Source: Bradyrhizobium lablabi (GTDB taxonomy: Bacteria; Pseudomonadota; Alphaproteobacteria; Rhizobiales; Xanthobacteraceae). From it: a stretch of 64,000 nucleotides of DNA. The stretch spans positions 1 through 64,000 of the forward strand of contig NZ_JAFCLN010000024.1 of the NCBI RefSeq assembly GCF_018129385.1, read 5' to 3'. Below the pieces are notes generated by a model. It made no database searches. It saw only the letters and a program-made list of their open reading frames with translations, and had not been told where the DNA came from. Below, one piece after another: positions 43,864-52,228 of this stretch; position 1 is the stretch's first letter; every line of letters begins with the position of its first letter. The translations under genes were made by a program, and so were the position numbers.

Positions 43864-44400
43864 TCAGATCGGCAGGCAAAGCGCGTTGTCGACCAGCAGA
43901 TTGTCGTAGACGCAGCGGCGTTCGGCGAGCTTTAGTTCGCCGTCGATCCTGCGGAACTTGTCGTAGTAGACGCCGACCTGATGCAGCGTCGCGTCGGGTC
44001 GATCGTACAAGACCTGGAGCACGACATAATTTGCGCGCGCGACGATGGTGCCGTCAGGTGTCTCAGACAAAACGGCCTGATTGGCGATGAGATGGCGAAG
44101 ATAGCGCGGCGCAAACATCGCCGTCTCCTTCAGCGCAAAGGCACGGTCGCGGATCATGCCCTTGTTCTCGCAGTAGATCAGGCCGACCGGCAGATTCCGG
44201 TCAAAATTCTCCCGCGACAGGATCACGTACAGCGCGTCGTCGGTGAACATCTCCGTCCAGTCGGTCAACCGCAGTTCGTCGAGCGCCGCCGCATACCGGT
44301 TGTTGAAGGTTGCGATCTCATGGTGCAGCAGCAGGTCCGCCAGACGGGCGTCGTTATTCGACATCGCAAGCGAGGGTTTTGTCATTGCACTCGTCTGCAT
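43864..44400 (-). CDS. Ring-hydroxylating dioxygenase beta subunit
   Basis: 178 residues with the NTF2-like beta-subunit fold: LLLHHEIATFNNRYAAALDELRLTDWTEMFTDDALYVILSREN and MFAPRYLRHLIANQAVLSE. It has no catalytic site of its own and stabilises the alpha subunit. Starts 2 bases after the stop of the fused alpha gene. Relatives include beta subunits of anthranilate, salicylate and indole-type dioxygenases. Confidence 0.88.
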   Translation of the reverse strand: MQTSAMTKPSLAMSNNDARLADLLLHHEIATFNNRYAAALDELRLTDWTEMFTDDALYVILSRENFDRNLPVGLIYCENKGMIRDRAFALKETAMFAPRYLRHLIANQAVLSETPDGTIVARANYVVLQVLYDRPDATLHQVGVYYDKFRRIDGELKLAERRCVYDNLLVDNALCLPI

Positions 44401-44402
44401 GT

Positions 44403-47282
44403 TCAAAGCCCCATTTCCTGACGCCAATGCTTGTACATGGCGCGGATCGCCGCTTCCGAGATCAGGCTGTCCGCCGTGCCGGCTTCGATCTCAGGATCGA
44501 GTTTCACCAGATGCTCGCCGTTCGGCACACGCTGCATGCCATCCTGCACGAATTTGATGGCCTCGTTGTCCTCCAGCCCGAGGAATCCGGCGGGACCCAT
44601 CAGATTGCCCTGACGAAGGCGATGCCGCGTCATTTCCTCGCTGTCGCCCTCGAAGCCGAACATGGTCCATTTCATGATGAACTCGTGCGGCCCGGTCGGC
44701 ACGATTTGCCTGACGCCGAGCGTGTTCATTTCGCGCTGGACGATGAGATTTGGCCAGACGGTCGACATCGTCACCGACCAGGGGCTGTTGAACTCGTCGA
44801 TGAAATCCATGAAGCGGGGCTCTTCCAAGGTCATGCCCTCGCGATAGGCGCGCATTTCCTTCTTGGCGTCGCTGGCGACGGCTTTGCCGTCCGATTTCGC
44901 CGATGCCATGACTCCGTGCCGGCCCGTCGGATCTGCGAGCATCAACGAGCGATTGCCCGCAACAAGAAGGCCGAACGTCACCAGGAACGTATGCAACAGC
45001 GTTGCGTGATAGGGGTCCTTGAGGTTTTCGTGATAGAGTTTCCAGTTGCCGGGCAGTGAATGCCGGTAGTAGCCGAGCAGCTTGAGCTTGCGGCCGTCGA
45101 AGGTGGCATCGAACTCGCCCAGGACTTCGGGCCCGAGATATTCCTCGAATGATTCCATCGTTTCGCAGTAGGACGCGAATACAACGCCGCGATGCGTCGT
45201 CACGCTGAGCTTGCGCAGGCCGTGATCGGCGGTCTTGAAGTCGGCCGGCATGCCGCCCTTGCCGTTGACGCCCCGACGGAAGGGCACGCCCGCAAGATTG
45301 CCCTTCAGGTCGTAGGACCATTGATGATAGGGGCAAACAAACTCTTTCGCATTGCCGCTCAATTCACGGCAAAACTCCGCGGCGCGATGGGCGCAGCGAT
45401 TCTCGAAGACATTGATCGAGCCGTCATCGGCTCGCGCGACCACCACCGGCGTCGGGCCGACGTTGGAACGGATGTAGTCGCCCGGATTGGGGATCTCGCA
45501 TTCGAGGGCCACGTAATTCCAGGTGCGGCCGTGAAAAATCTTTTCGACCTCGCGCTCATAAATGGTTTGATCTGTATAGACCCAGTCAGGAATGCGCGTC
45601 AGTCCTTCCTGCGGCCACACATAGCGCTTGGTCAAGGCCAGGGGAATGTTCATGGCGGTGATCTCCGAGGCAGAGGTGTCTGGGTCGTTCGTATCGTCGG
45701 CAAGCACAACGGCAGAGGCGGCGTCGAAAGCAAAAGGCGTAGACGAATCGAGTTCATGGCGGGCCTGACGAATCGCATCGGGTGCGGAAAACGCGATTGT
45801 GCCGGTGAGAAGACCCGTTTCCCGATCGATGGTGCGATAAATCGCGCCGGCTGCGGCGTCGATACTGCCTTCACGAATCACCGTGTCGCTGGCGCTGATA
45901 CTCCCGATCATCTGGATGTTGAGACCGAACTGGTCGGTCCAGAACCAGGGCTTTTTTGCTGTCGTGTCGCGCGCCACGCCGGCCATTGAGCGGCCAGCGG
46001 CGGCGCCTTGCTCTTCTGCGTTGTGCCAGCTCTCCAACCTGACACGCCGGCCGTCCCGGAGGACGTGATGCAGGGCGCAATCGCCCGCCGCCCAAATGCC
46101 GGGAACGCTGGTCCGCCCCTCTGCGTCCACCTCGATGCCGCCGGCGGTTGCACAACCGGCTGCAGCGGCAAGATCGATAGCCGGTTCGAGACCGATGCCG
46201 ACGAGCACGGCATCGACCTGGATCGTGTCTTGCCCGGTTACCACACCGAGCTTGCTTCCACGCTGCGTGATTTCACGAATGTCGGTCCGCCTCCGGACAT
46301 CGACGCCATGTGCCTCTGCAATGCGACGGAAGGTGCGGCCCAACGGTACCGGCAGCAGGCGCATCATGATCTCGGGCTCGCGTTCGAGCACCGTGACGGC
46401 AACATTTCGCGAAAGCGCCGCCGAGGCGAGCTCCAGCCCGATAAAGCCGCCGCCAACAATGGCCACATGTGTCGCGGACGCCAACGCGCGGTCGATCGCG
46501 GCGGCATCCTCGACAGTGCGCAGATGGAGGACACCCGGCCGATCCGAACCGGGGATATTGAGTCGACGCGCCCGCCCTCCGGTCGCGATCAGCAAAGCGT
46601 CGTAGGGCAGGACCTTGTCTTGCGCGAGGACGACCTGTTTCCGGGCGGGGTCGATCGCGATCGCTTGCTGGCCGAGATGCAGCCGCACCCCGAGAGACTC
46701 CGCATCGACCCGGCTCAACCGCGTGCAGGCATCCAGATTGCCGCGGCCGAGCAGCATATCCTTGGACAGGGGTGGCCGTTCGTACGGCAGATGAAGCTCA
46801 TCACCGACCAGATCGATCGCGCCGTTAAATCCAGCCTTGCGGAGCGTGCGAATGGCCGCTGCTGCTGTTTGCCCGGCGCCGATGATGACGGCCGTGGCCG
46901 CCGTTGCAGCGGCGTTATCGATTTTGGCGCCGCGGTCTGCCTTGTCGGGAGGCGCGACGGGCTGCTCGCCGTGCCTGTCGAGGTCGACAAGAATGTCGTC
47001 GCCTTCGAGCTTTACCGCGTAGGTGCGCAAATCCTGGGTCAGCGGCGCGCACAGCGCCTTGCCAGTGCGGATGTCGAACTGGCCCTGGTGCAATGGGCAC
47101 TCGATCTTGCCGTCCTCCACCCAACCTTCCGACAACAGCGCCAGCGCGTGGGTGCAGATGCCGTGGGTGGCGAAAATCTCGCCGTGCAGCCGATAAAGCG
47201 CGACCGGGGTTCCGTCGACGTCGACGCCGATGACGCCGCCATCCCGGATCGAATTCAACGACGCAGCATGCTGCCAGGCCAT
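44403..47282 (-). CDS. Three-part fusion: Rieske ferredoxin - ferredoxin reductase - dioxygenase alpha subunit
   Basis: One uninterrupted 959-codon frame. Residues 1-106: Rieske ferredoxin (C43, H45, C62, H65). Residues about 130-520: FAD/NAD reductase (AVIIGAGQTAAAAIRTL, then AIVGGGFIGLELASAALS, and GIWAAGDCALHHV). Then a short acidic linker (DDTNDPDTSASE), and from about residue 544 a complete oxygenase alpha subunit: Rieske C630, H632, C650, H653 and iron ligands D756, H759, H764 (ENLKDPYHATLLH). The reductase and ferredoxin are normally separate genes. An internal ATG at 45653 has GGAG upstream, so free alpha subunit could also be made. By family it is an anthranilate/salicylate/indole-type system. 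Substrate not determined. Confidence 0.85.
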   Translation of the reverse strand: MAWQHAASLNSIRDGGVIGVDVDGTPVALYRLHGEIFATHGICTHALALLSEGWVEDGKIECPLHQGQFDIRTGKALCAPLTQDLRTYAVKLEGDDILVDLDRHGEQPVAPPDKADRGAKIDNAAATAATAVIIGAGQTAAAAIRTLRKAGFNGAIDLVGDELHLPYERPPLSKDMLLGRGNLDACTRLSRVDAESLGVRLHLGQQAIAIDPARKQVVLAQDKVLPYDALLIATGGRARRLNIPGSDRPGVLHLRTVEDAAAIDRALASATHVAIVGGGFIGLELASAALSRNVAVTVLEREPEIMMRLLPVPLGRTFRRIAEAHGVDVRRRTDIREITQRGSKLGVVTGQDTIQVDAVLVGIGLEPAIDLAAAAGCATAGGIEVDAEGRTSVPGIWAAGDCALHHVLRDGRRVRLESWHNAEEQGAAAGRSMAGVARDTTAKKPWFWTDQFGLNIQMIGSISASDTVIREGSIDAAAGAIYRTIDRETGLLTGTIAFSAPDAIRQARHELDSSTPFAFDAASAVVLADDTNDPDTSASEITAMNIPLALTKRYVWPQEGLTRIPDWVYTDQTIYEREVEKIFHGRTWNYVALECEIPNPGDYIRSNVGPTPVVVARADDGSINVFENRCAHRAAEFCRELSGNAKEFVCPYHQWSYDLKGNLAGVPFRRGVNGKGGMPADFKTADHGLRKLSVTTHRGVVFASYCETMESFEEYLGPEVLGEFDATFDGRKLKLLGYYRHSLPGNWKLYHENLKDPYHATLLHTFLVTFGLLVAGNRSLMLADPTGRHGVMASAKSDGKAVASDAKKEMRAYREGMTLEEPRFMDFIDEFNSPWSVTMSTVWPNLIVQREMNTLGVRQIVPTGPHEFIMKWTMFGFEGDSEEMTRHRLRQGNLMGPAGFLGLEDNEAIKFVQDGMQRVPNGEHLVKLDPEIEAGTADSLISEAAIRAMYKHWRQEMGL
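45653..45675 (-). promoter_or_regulatory. Possible internal start for free oxygenase alpha subunit
   Basis: ATG at 45653 begins MNIPLALTKRYVWPQEGL, the exact N-terminal pattern of stand-alone alpha subunits of this family, and GGAG lies 9 bases before it. No stop codon separates it from the reductase part, so both full-length fusion and free alpha (416 residues) are possible products. Confidence 0.4.
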
Positions 47283-47305
47283 GGACGTTTCCCGCGATCA
47301 TTCAT

Positions 47306-47320
47306 CAGCATACATCATAA
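47306..47320. promoter_or_regulatory. MarR operator-like box, dioxygenase side
   Basis: CAGCATACATCATAA, one base shorter than the sequence CAGTATACCATCATAA found at 47386 and 52020. It lies 24 bases upstream of the fused dioxygenase start, in the region of its promoter. Confidence 0.5.
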
Positions 47321-47385
47321 TCTTCCGGAGGCGATCCGGGTTGGGCAGCAAAACCGAACCTCGGATATTGCTTCTCCAATTTACT

Positions 47386-47401
47386 CAGTATACCATCATA
47401 A
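47386..47401. promoter_or_regulatory. MarR operator-like box, ABM-protein side
   Basis: CAGTATACCATCATAA, within ACTCAGTATACCATCATAAA. Identical over these 16 bases to the copy at 52020-52035. It lies 34 bases upstream of the ABM-domain gene, in the divergent promoter region shared with the dioxygenase. Confidence 0.65.
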
Positions 47402-47434
47402 ATTCCAGAAAGGCAAATCACGAGGAGTGCCGCC

Positions 47435-47803
47435 ATGGCCCAGGAGCCGCTCGCGACCAAGGGAAACTATCTGCATATCTATGATTTCCGGGTGCAGCCC
47501 GGCCGCGAAGAAGAGTTCGTCCGGCTGTTCGAGGAGTTCGACTATTCCGACGGAAATCCGATGCACAAGTCAGCGGCGCAGGTGAAGGATGGCGTGCTTT
47601 GCCGCGACGTCGAAGATCCGCAGCGCTTCTTTCTGATCGCCGAGTGGTCGGATATCGAGGAGCACGCAAAAATTCGCAAAGTTCTGGCGAACGAGATCAA
47701 GCCGGAGTTCATCAAGTGCATCGAGGGCGGCAAATTCGTTCCCAAGTACGTAGAAGTCGTACTGTCGACCCCGGATGAAATTCTGCAAAAAGCAGCCCGT
47801 TGA
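47435..47803 (+). CDS. ABM-domain (antibiotic biosynthesis monooxygenase-like) protein
   Basis: 122 residues. NYLHIYDFRVQPGREEEFVRLFEEFDY and RFFLIAEWSDIEEHAKIRKV are typical of the dimeric ABM/YgiN ferredoxin-like fold. Such proteins act as small monooxygenases or on oxidation-labile aromatic intermediates. GAGGAG upstream. It is the first gene of a plus-strand operon with a GST-type isomerase, divergent from the dioxygenase and sharing operator boxes. Confidence 0.82.
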   Translation: MAQEPLATKGNYLHIYDFRVQPGREEEFVRLFEEFDYSDGNPMHKSAAQVKDGVLCRDVEDPQRFFLIAEWSDIEEHAKIRKVLANEIKPEFIKCIEGGKFVPKYVEVVLSTPDEILQKAAR

Positions 47804-47812
47804 GATCGTCCG

Positions 47813-48457
47813 GTGACGCGGCAACTCTACACGTTCTTCCGGTCTTCCACCTCTTACCGGATGCGTATCGCTCTTGCGTACAAGCGGCTCGGCTACGAGC
47901 CGCACTATATCAGCCTGCCGAAGATGCAGCATCGCGAGGCGGTTTATCGCGATCTCAATCCGCAGGGGCTGGTGCCGCTGCTGGTCGAGGACGAGCAGCC
48001 GCTGATCCAGTCACTGGCGATCATCGAATATCTTGATGAAGTATATCCAGAACCTGGGCTGATGCCGAAGGATCCGCAGGAGCGGGCCTATGTTCGCGCC
48101 TTTTCGCAGATCATCGGTTGCGACATTCATCCGCTCAACAACGTCCGCGTGCTCAAGCGATTGCAAAGCCAATTCGGCGCCAGCGAGGACGCGACCAATG
48201 AATGGTACCGGCACTGGATCGCGGAGGGGCTGGGCGGTCTGGAGGAATACGTTCTTCAGCAACGCCGATCCGGGCAATTCGCGTTGGGCAATGCCGTTAC
48301 GATGGCCGACGTCTGTCTGGTGCCACAAATCTTCAATGCCAGGCGTTTCGGCTGCGAACTGGGCAAATATTCGAAGCTCAACGACATCTTCGACAACTGC
48401 ATGAAATTGCCGGCGTTCACGGAGACGCAGCCGAACACGCAACCCGATGCATTCTGA
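47813..48457 (+). CDS. Maleylacetoacetate/maleylpyruvate isomerase (zeta-class GST)
   Basis: 214 residues. The zeta GST active-site motif RSSTSYRMRIALAYK (residues 10-24) with the catalytic Ser, then PLLVEDEQPLIQSLAIIEYL and the C-terminal LGNAVTMADVCLVPQIFNARRFG. It isomerises cis ring-cleavage products with glutathione, as in the homogentisate or gentisate pathways. GTG start at 47813. This suggests that a dioxygenase product is later cleaved in the gentisate/homogentisate style; the ring-cleavage gene is not in this window. Confidence 0.87.
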   Translation: MTRQLYTFFRSSTSYRMRIALAYKRLGYEPHYISLPKMQHREAVYRDLNPQGLVPLLVEDEQPLIQSLAIIEYLDEVYPEPGLMPKDPQERAYVRAFSQIIGCDIHPLNNVRVLKRLQSQFGASEDATNEWYRHWIAEGLGGLEEYVLQQRRSGQFALGNAVTMADVCLVPQIFNARRFGCELGKYSKLNDIFDNCMKLPAFTETQPNTQPDAF

Positions 48458-48464
48458 CGCCGGT

Positions 48465-49040
48465 TCAGGCTTCCTTCGGGCTGAAAATGGTGCGGCCGAG
48501 GTGATTGTTTCCGTCGATGAGCCGGATCAAGGTGGAGATAAAGGCGTGCCGCTCGGCCGGCGGAATCGGCTCTAGCAGACGCTCCTGAGCACGTTGCATG
48601 GAAAGATACATTTCCTTGGTAACGCGCTTTCCTTCAGGTGTCAGGCGGGCCAGCATGGTGCGCTTGTCGACCTTTCCCTGACGCCGCTCGATCAATCCGC
48701 GCCGGCTCAGCCGGTTGAGCACATCGGCGACATTGGTACGATCGATGCCGAGTTCGCGCGCGATCGAGTTCTGATCAAGATCGGGATTGGTCGAGAGGGT
48801 GGTCAAAAGCCCGTATTGAACGGGCGTGATGTCGAATCCCGCGCACTCCTCAAAGAACAATGCATAGTGGATCTGGTGCAGCCGCCGCAGCAGGTACCCC
48901 GGCCGCGCCCACAACGGCATCTCCGACATCAGGGCGCCTGAGAACGAATAGTCCTGAGACCTGCTCTTCGGCATCGGCGATTCGATCGGGGCGCTGGCCG
49001 GCAGGGGCTTGGCGGGACGGCGTTTCGCATTGATTGCCAT
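48465..49040 (-). CDS. MarR-family transcriptional regulator
   Basis: 191 residues. The winged-helix core has GLLTTLSTNPDLDQNSIARELGIDRTNVADVLNRLSRRGLIERRQGKVDKRTMLARLTPEGKRV. MarR proteins are ligand-released repressors. Start 49040 has AGGAATTCCC upstream; residues before it in a longer frame are not MarR-like. Convergent with the isomerase gene (7 bases) and divergent from the ABC transporter operon, and the nearest candidate to bind the shared operator boxes of this locus. Confidence 0.9.
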   Translation of the reverse strand: MAINAKRRPAKPLPASAPIESPMPKSRSQDYSFSGALMSEMPLWARPGYLLRRLHQIHYALFFEECAGFDITPVQYGLLTTLSTNPDLDQNSIARELGIDRTNVADVLNRLSRRGLIERRQGKVDKRTMLARLTPEGKRVTKEMYLSMQRAQERLLEPIPPAERHAFISTLIRLIDGNNHLGRTIFSPKEA

Positions 49041-49325
49041 GGGAATTCCTGTAGTGCCCGACCAAATCAAAGACCGTCGGGATCGAACCGAGTCGATTGG
49101 ACTGCCAACGCAGCTGCTTTGCAACCGTTTCCGGCCGGGCGCGCCGGCGCCGCCGACAAGCTGCGCCTCCGTCACCTGATCTGACCGGCCAGGGTGTCTT
49201 AGCTCAACATCGCCCATGCCAAAACAAAAATCGTCAGTACAACATCATATCTTGTCGAATTCTAAATTGTCGTGTTACCGTGCAAACGCCGGTGGATGCG
49301 CTTCTCGAATGAGGAGGGATGATAA
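49041..49325. other. Divergent promoter region, MarR gene / ABC operon
   Basis: 285 bases, AT-rich around 49220-49290, with no coding content. Contains one degenerate copy of the locus operator (49235-49250). Confidence 0.6.
49235..49250. promoter_or_regulatory. MarR operator-like box, ABC transporter / MarR side
   Basis: CAGTACAACATCATAT, matching the 16-base box at 47386 and 52020 at 13 positions. It lies in the divergent space between marR and the binding protein gene, where an autoregulated MarR would bind. Confidence 0.5.
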
Positions 49326-50348
49326 ATGTCCGCACGTCGTTGGAATTGTCTTGCAATCGTGGTGGTGCTTGCCGGCTGTCTGAACTCCCTGTCCGCGCTT
49401 GCCGCAGACACCGTGAAGGTTCGCCTGGACTGGACCCCATGGGGCAATCAGGCGCCCATGCACTTGGCCGCGCAGAAGGGGTTATTCAAGAAATACGATC
49501 TCGATGTCACGCTCGACGACGGCAACGGTTCGGTCTCGACGGTGCAGATCGTCGGGAACGGCGAGTACGACGTCGGTCATGCATCGCTCGCCCCGATGGT
49601 CATTGCGCGTTCGAAGGGACTGCCGGTGAAAGCCTTCGCCGGTTTCGTGCAAAGGAACGACATCGGACTGCTGGTGCCGGCGGACAGCAACATTCGCAGT
49701 CCGGCCGATCTCAAGGGCAAGAAGATCGCCTTTACGGCGGGCTCACTGGAAGCCCCCTTCATCGATCGATTTCTGGCTGCCGGCAAATTGACGCGCAGCG
49801 ACGTCGAACTTCTCAACGTCAGTGCTCCAGCCAAGGCCGGAACATATGTGGCCGGAGGAGCCGATGGCGCGTTTTCTTCCGTGCCGTTCTTTCTGCCGGT
49901 CGTATCGGTCAAGCGCCCGTCGACCAGCCTGAATTTTGCGGATTACGGTCTGCAGTTTCCGAGCTTCGGCCTGTTCGCCACGGAAAAAACGCTCCAGACC
50001 AAGGCAGCTGCGCTTCGCCGATTTGCCAGTGTTGTAGCCGGCTGCTGGGCTTACATCCTCAACAATCATGTCGAGGAAGGCGTGCAGGCCATCATTGCTG
50101 CGCGTCCGCAGGCCAAGCTCGATCCCGACGTGTTGCGCAAGCAGATCGAAAGCATCCGGGCCTTTTCGAAAACGCAGGCAACCGAGAAGCAACCCTTTGG
50201 GGTGATGGCCGCCTCGGACTGGCAGACGGCGCTTCAGATCCTGACCGAGGGCGGGCTGCTGGACCAGAAAGTCCAGTCGGAAGAGGTCTTCACCAACGAC
50301 CTTATCGACAAGAGCGTCGTCGCCGACATTGGAAGCGGCAAGTTCTGA
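49326..50348 (+). CDS. ABC transporter binding protein (NMT1/THI5-like)
   Basis: 340 residues with a signal peptide ending near LSALA. Core VKVRLDWTPWGNQAPMHLAAQKGLFKKYDLDVTLDDGNGSVSTVQ and ADLKGKKIAFTAGSLEAPF. The NMT1/THI5-like class binds pyrimidine-type and other aromatic or organic ligands. First gene of a complete transporter operon (SBP, ATPase, permease) facing away from the MarR gene. Good ribosome-binding site GGAGGGATGATAA. Confidence 0.85.
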   Translation: MSARRWNCLAIVVVLAGCLNSLSALAADTVKVRLDWTPWGNQAPMHLAAQKGLFKKYDLDVTLDDGNGSVSTVQIVGNGEYDVGHASLAPMVIARSKGLPVKAFAGFVQRNDIGLLVPADSNIRSPADLKGKKIAFTAGSLEAPFIDRFLAAGKLTRSDVELLNVSAPAKAGTYVAGGADGAFSSVPFFLPVVSVKRPSTSLNFADYGLQFPSFGLFATEKTLQTKAAALRRFASVVAGCWAYILNNHVEEGVQAIIAARPQAKLDPDVLRKQIESIRAFSKTQATEKQPFGVMAASDWQTALQILTEGGLLDQKVQSEEVFTNDLIDKSVVADIGSGKF

Positions 50349-50360
50349 GTTGTCCGGTCC

Positions 50361-51125
50361 ATGATCCACGCTTCGCAGGTCACCAAGCAATTTGGGAGCG
50401 ACGGCAAGGGTGTCACTGCGCTGCAGGAGGTTTCCCTTGCCATTGGAGAGGGCGAGTTCGTCAGCCTGCTCGGTCCCAGCGGATGCGGCAAGAGTACCTT
50501 CCTGCGGTGTCTTGCCGGCATTGAGACGGCGACCAGCGGCAACCTTCTGATTGATGGCCAGCCGATCTCCGGTCCACCCGATCGTCTCGGAATGGCGTTT
50601 CAGCGCGATGCGTTGCTGGATTGGTACGACGTGCTGGATAACGTGTTGCTGCCGGCGGATTTCGGCGGCAAGCGCAAGCGCGACTACGAGCCGCGCGCCC
50701 GCGAACTGCTGGCGATGGCGGGTCTCAGCGCCTTCGTGCACAGTTATCCGCGCGCGCTATCGGGCGGAATGCGGCAACGTGTTGCGATGTGCCGGTCGCT
50801 GCTGCTCGATCCGCGGCTCCTGCTGATGGACGAGCCATTCGGTGCACTCGACGCACTTACCCGTGATCAGCTCAACGTTGATCTTCACCATCTTACGCAG
50901 CAAAGAAACATGACCGCTGTGTTTGTCACGCACAGTATTTCCGAAGCTGTTTTTCTCTCGACGAGGGTGGTGGTGTTCAGCCCGCGTCCGGGACGTGTGG
51001 TCGAAGACATTTCCATCGATCTGCCGCGTGAGCGGCGTCTTGCCGTGCGCGAAAGCAAGGAATTCGGTCACTATGCCCGGCACATTCGCGGGTTGTTCGA
51101 GAAGATGGGTCTGATTCATGAATGA
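50361..51125 (+). CDS. ABC transporter ATP-binding protein
   Basis: 254 residues. Walker A LLGPSGCGKSTFLRCLAG, signature LSGGMRQRVAMCRSLLLD, Walker B LLLMDEPFGALDALTRDQ and H-loop AVFVTHSISEAVFLSTRVVV. NrtD/SsuB-type ATPase. Overlaps the permease gene by 8 bases, so the two are coupled. Confidence 0.92.
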   Translation: MIHASQVTKQFGSDGKGVTALQEVSLAIGEGEFVSLLGPSGCGKSTFLRCLAGIETATSGNLLIDGQPISGPPDRLGMAFQRDALLDWYDVLDNVLLPADFGGKRKRDYEPRARELLAMAGLSAFVHSYPRALSGGMRQRVAMCRSLLLDPRLLLMDEPFGALDALTRDQLNVDLHHLTQQRNMTAVFVTHSISEAVFLSTRVVVFSPRPGRVVEDISIDLPRERRLAVRESKEFGHYARHIRGLFEKMGLIHE

Positions 51126-51909
51126 TCTGGCCGCCTTCATCCGAAACAGCCTTCAGCGCAGCTTTGCTCCACTCGCGGGCGCCGTGGCTTTTCTTGCCAT
51201 ATGGGAGGTCGCCTGCCGGGTATTTTCCATTCGCCCGGTACTGCTGCCGAGTCCGATTGCGGTGTTCGGCGAGATCCTGGCCTCACCTCTGTGGTTTGTG
51301 GAGCAGACCGGCTACACTCTTGGAATCACCCTGGCGGGTTTCGCGGCGGCTGTCGTATTCGGCGTTCTTTTCGCCATCGTAATCGTCGAATGGAAATTGC
51401 TCGAGCGCCTGCTGTTCCCGCTGTTCGTCGCCTTGAACAGCGTGCCCAAGGTTGCGCTGGCGCCGCTCTTCATCATCTGGTTTGGCGTGGGGGATACCCC
51501 CAAGATTGCGATCGCCTTTCTCATTGCTGTGTTTGCGGTCGTCATCGACACCGCGCTGGGGCTGCGTTCGGTCCCGCCTGATATCGTCGATCTTGCGCGG
51601 ACGATGCGCGGATCCCGCCTCAAGGTGCTGTTGCGGGTGAAGCTGTTCTGCGCCATGCCGCATTTGTTTGCGGGGCTCAAGGTGGCGATGTCGTTGGCTC
51701 TGGTGGGCGCCATCGTCGGTGAATTCGTCTCGTCGCAACGCGGGCTGGGCTACGTCATCCTGAGCGCACAGGGCATGTTCGACACCACACGTGTGTTTGC
51801 GGCGATCGCCATCCTCGCCATCGTCGGCGTCGCACTGATCGAGGCCGTGGCGGTCATCGAGCGCGTGGTGATGCCATGGCACCATAGCGCTGAACGTCAG
51901 GGGCACTGA
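51118..51909 (+). CDS. ABC transporter permease
   Basis: 263 residues with six predicted spans. The EAA loop is DLARTMRGSRLKVLLRVKLFCAMPHLFAGLKVAMSLA. This is the NMT1/SsuC-type permease of the locus, completing an importer for the aromatic or heterocyclic substrate or a precursor (inference from location). Confidence 0.9.
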   Translation: MNDLAAFIRNSLQRSFAPLAGAVAFLAIWEVACRVFSIRPVLLPSPIAVFGEILASPLWFVEQTGYTLGITLAGFAAAVVFGVLFAIVIVEWKLLERLLFPLFVALNSVPKVALAPLFIIWFGVGDTPKIAIAFLIAVFAVVIDTALGLRSVPPDIVDLARTMRGSRLKVLLRVKLFCAMPHLFAGLKVAMSLALVGAIVGEFVSSQRGLGYVILSAQGMFDTTRVFAAIAILAIVGVALIEAVAVIERVVMPWHHSAERQGH

Positions 51910-52228
51910 CGCAACAACTTCGGAAAGCGCGGCGGCTTGCTGCGTTGCGATCAAGCATTGGGCATTTCAGGCCGATTTTTTGTGCTGAAGTCCCATTTGA
52001 CAGCTTTCCAAAAAATGCTCAGTATACCATCATAATTTTGGGACTGAGGAATGGACGTAGTCCGGAGGTTGCTCGATGCGCCGCAAACAGGCTCAGCCGA
52101 TGGTGGCCTCCCTGTTCTGTTCGGCGGACCCATTTCTTGGAACGCGAATCATTCGAGCGCCACTCAGCCCGGCGTAGCTAAGGGATGAAGGCGATGCTTT
52201 CGACGCAACGTGGAGGAGGGGACTTCAG
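51910..52228 (+). promoter_or_regulatory. Upstream region of the TRAP-type binding protein
   Basis: 319 bases with no gene. A -35-like TTGACA lies at 51997-52002 and AGTATA at 52021-52026 (18-base spacer); the operator box at 52020-52035 covers the putative -10. The transcript would have a leader of about 190 bases before 52229. Confidence 0.45.
52020..52035. promoter_or_regulatory. MarR operator-like box, TRAP binding protein promoter
   Basis: CAGTATACCATCATAA, identical over 16 bases to 47386-47401 and flanked by CT before and a TT run after. It overlaps the presumed -10 element, as expected for repression by a MarR protein. Confidence 0.65.
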
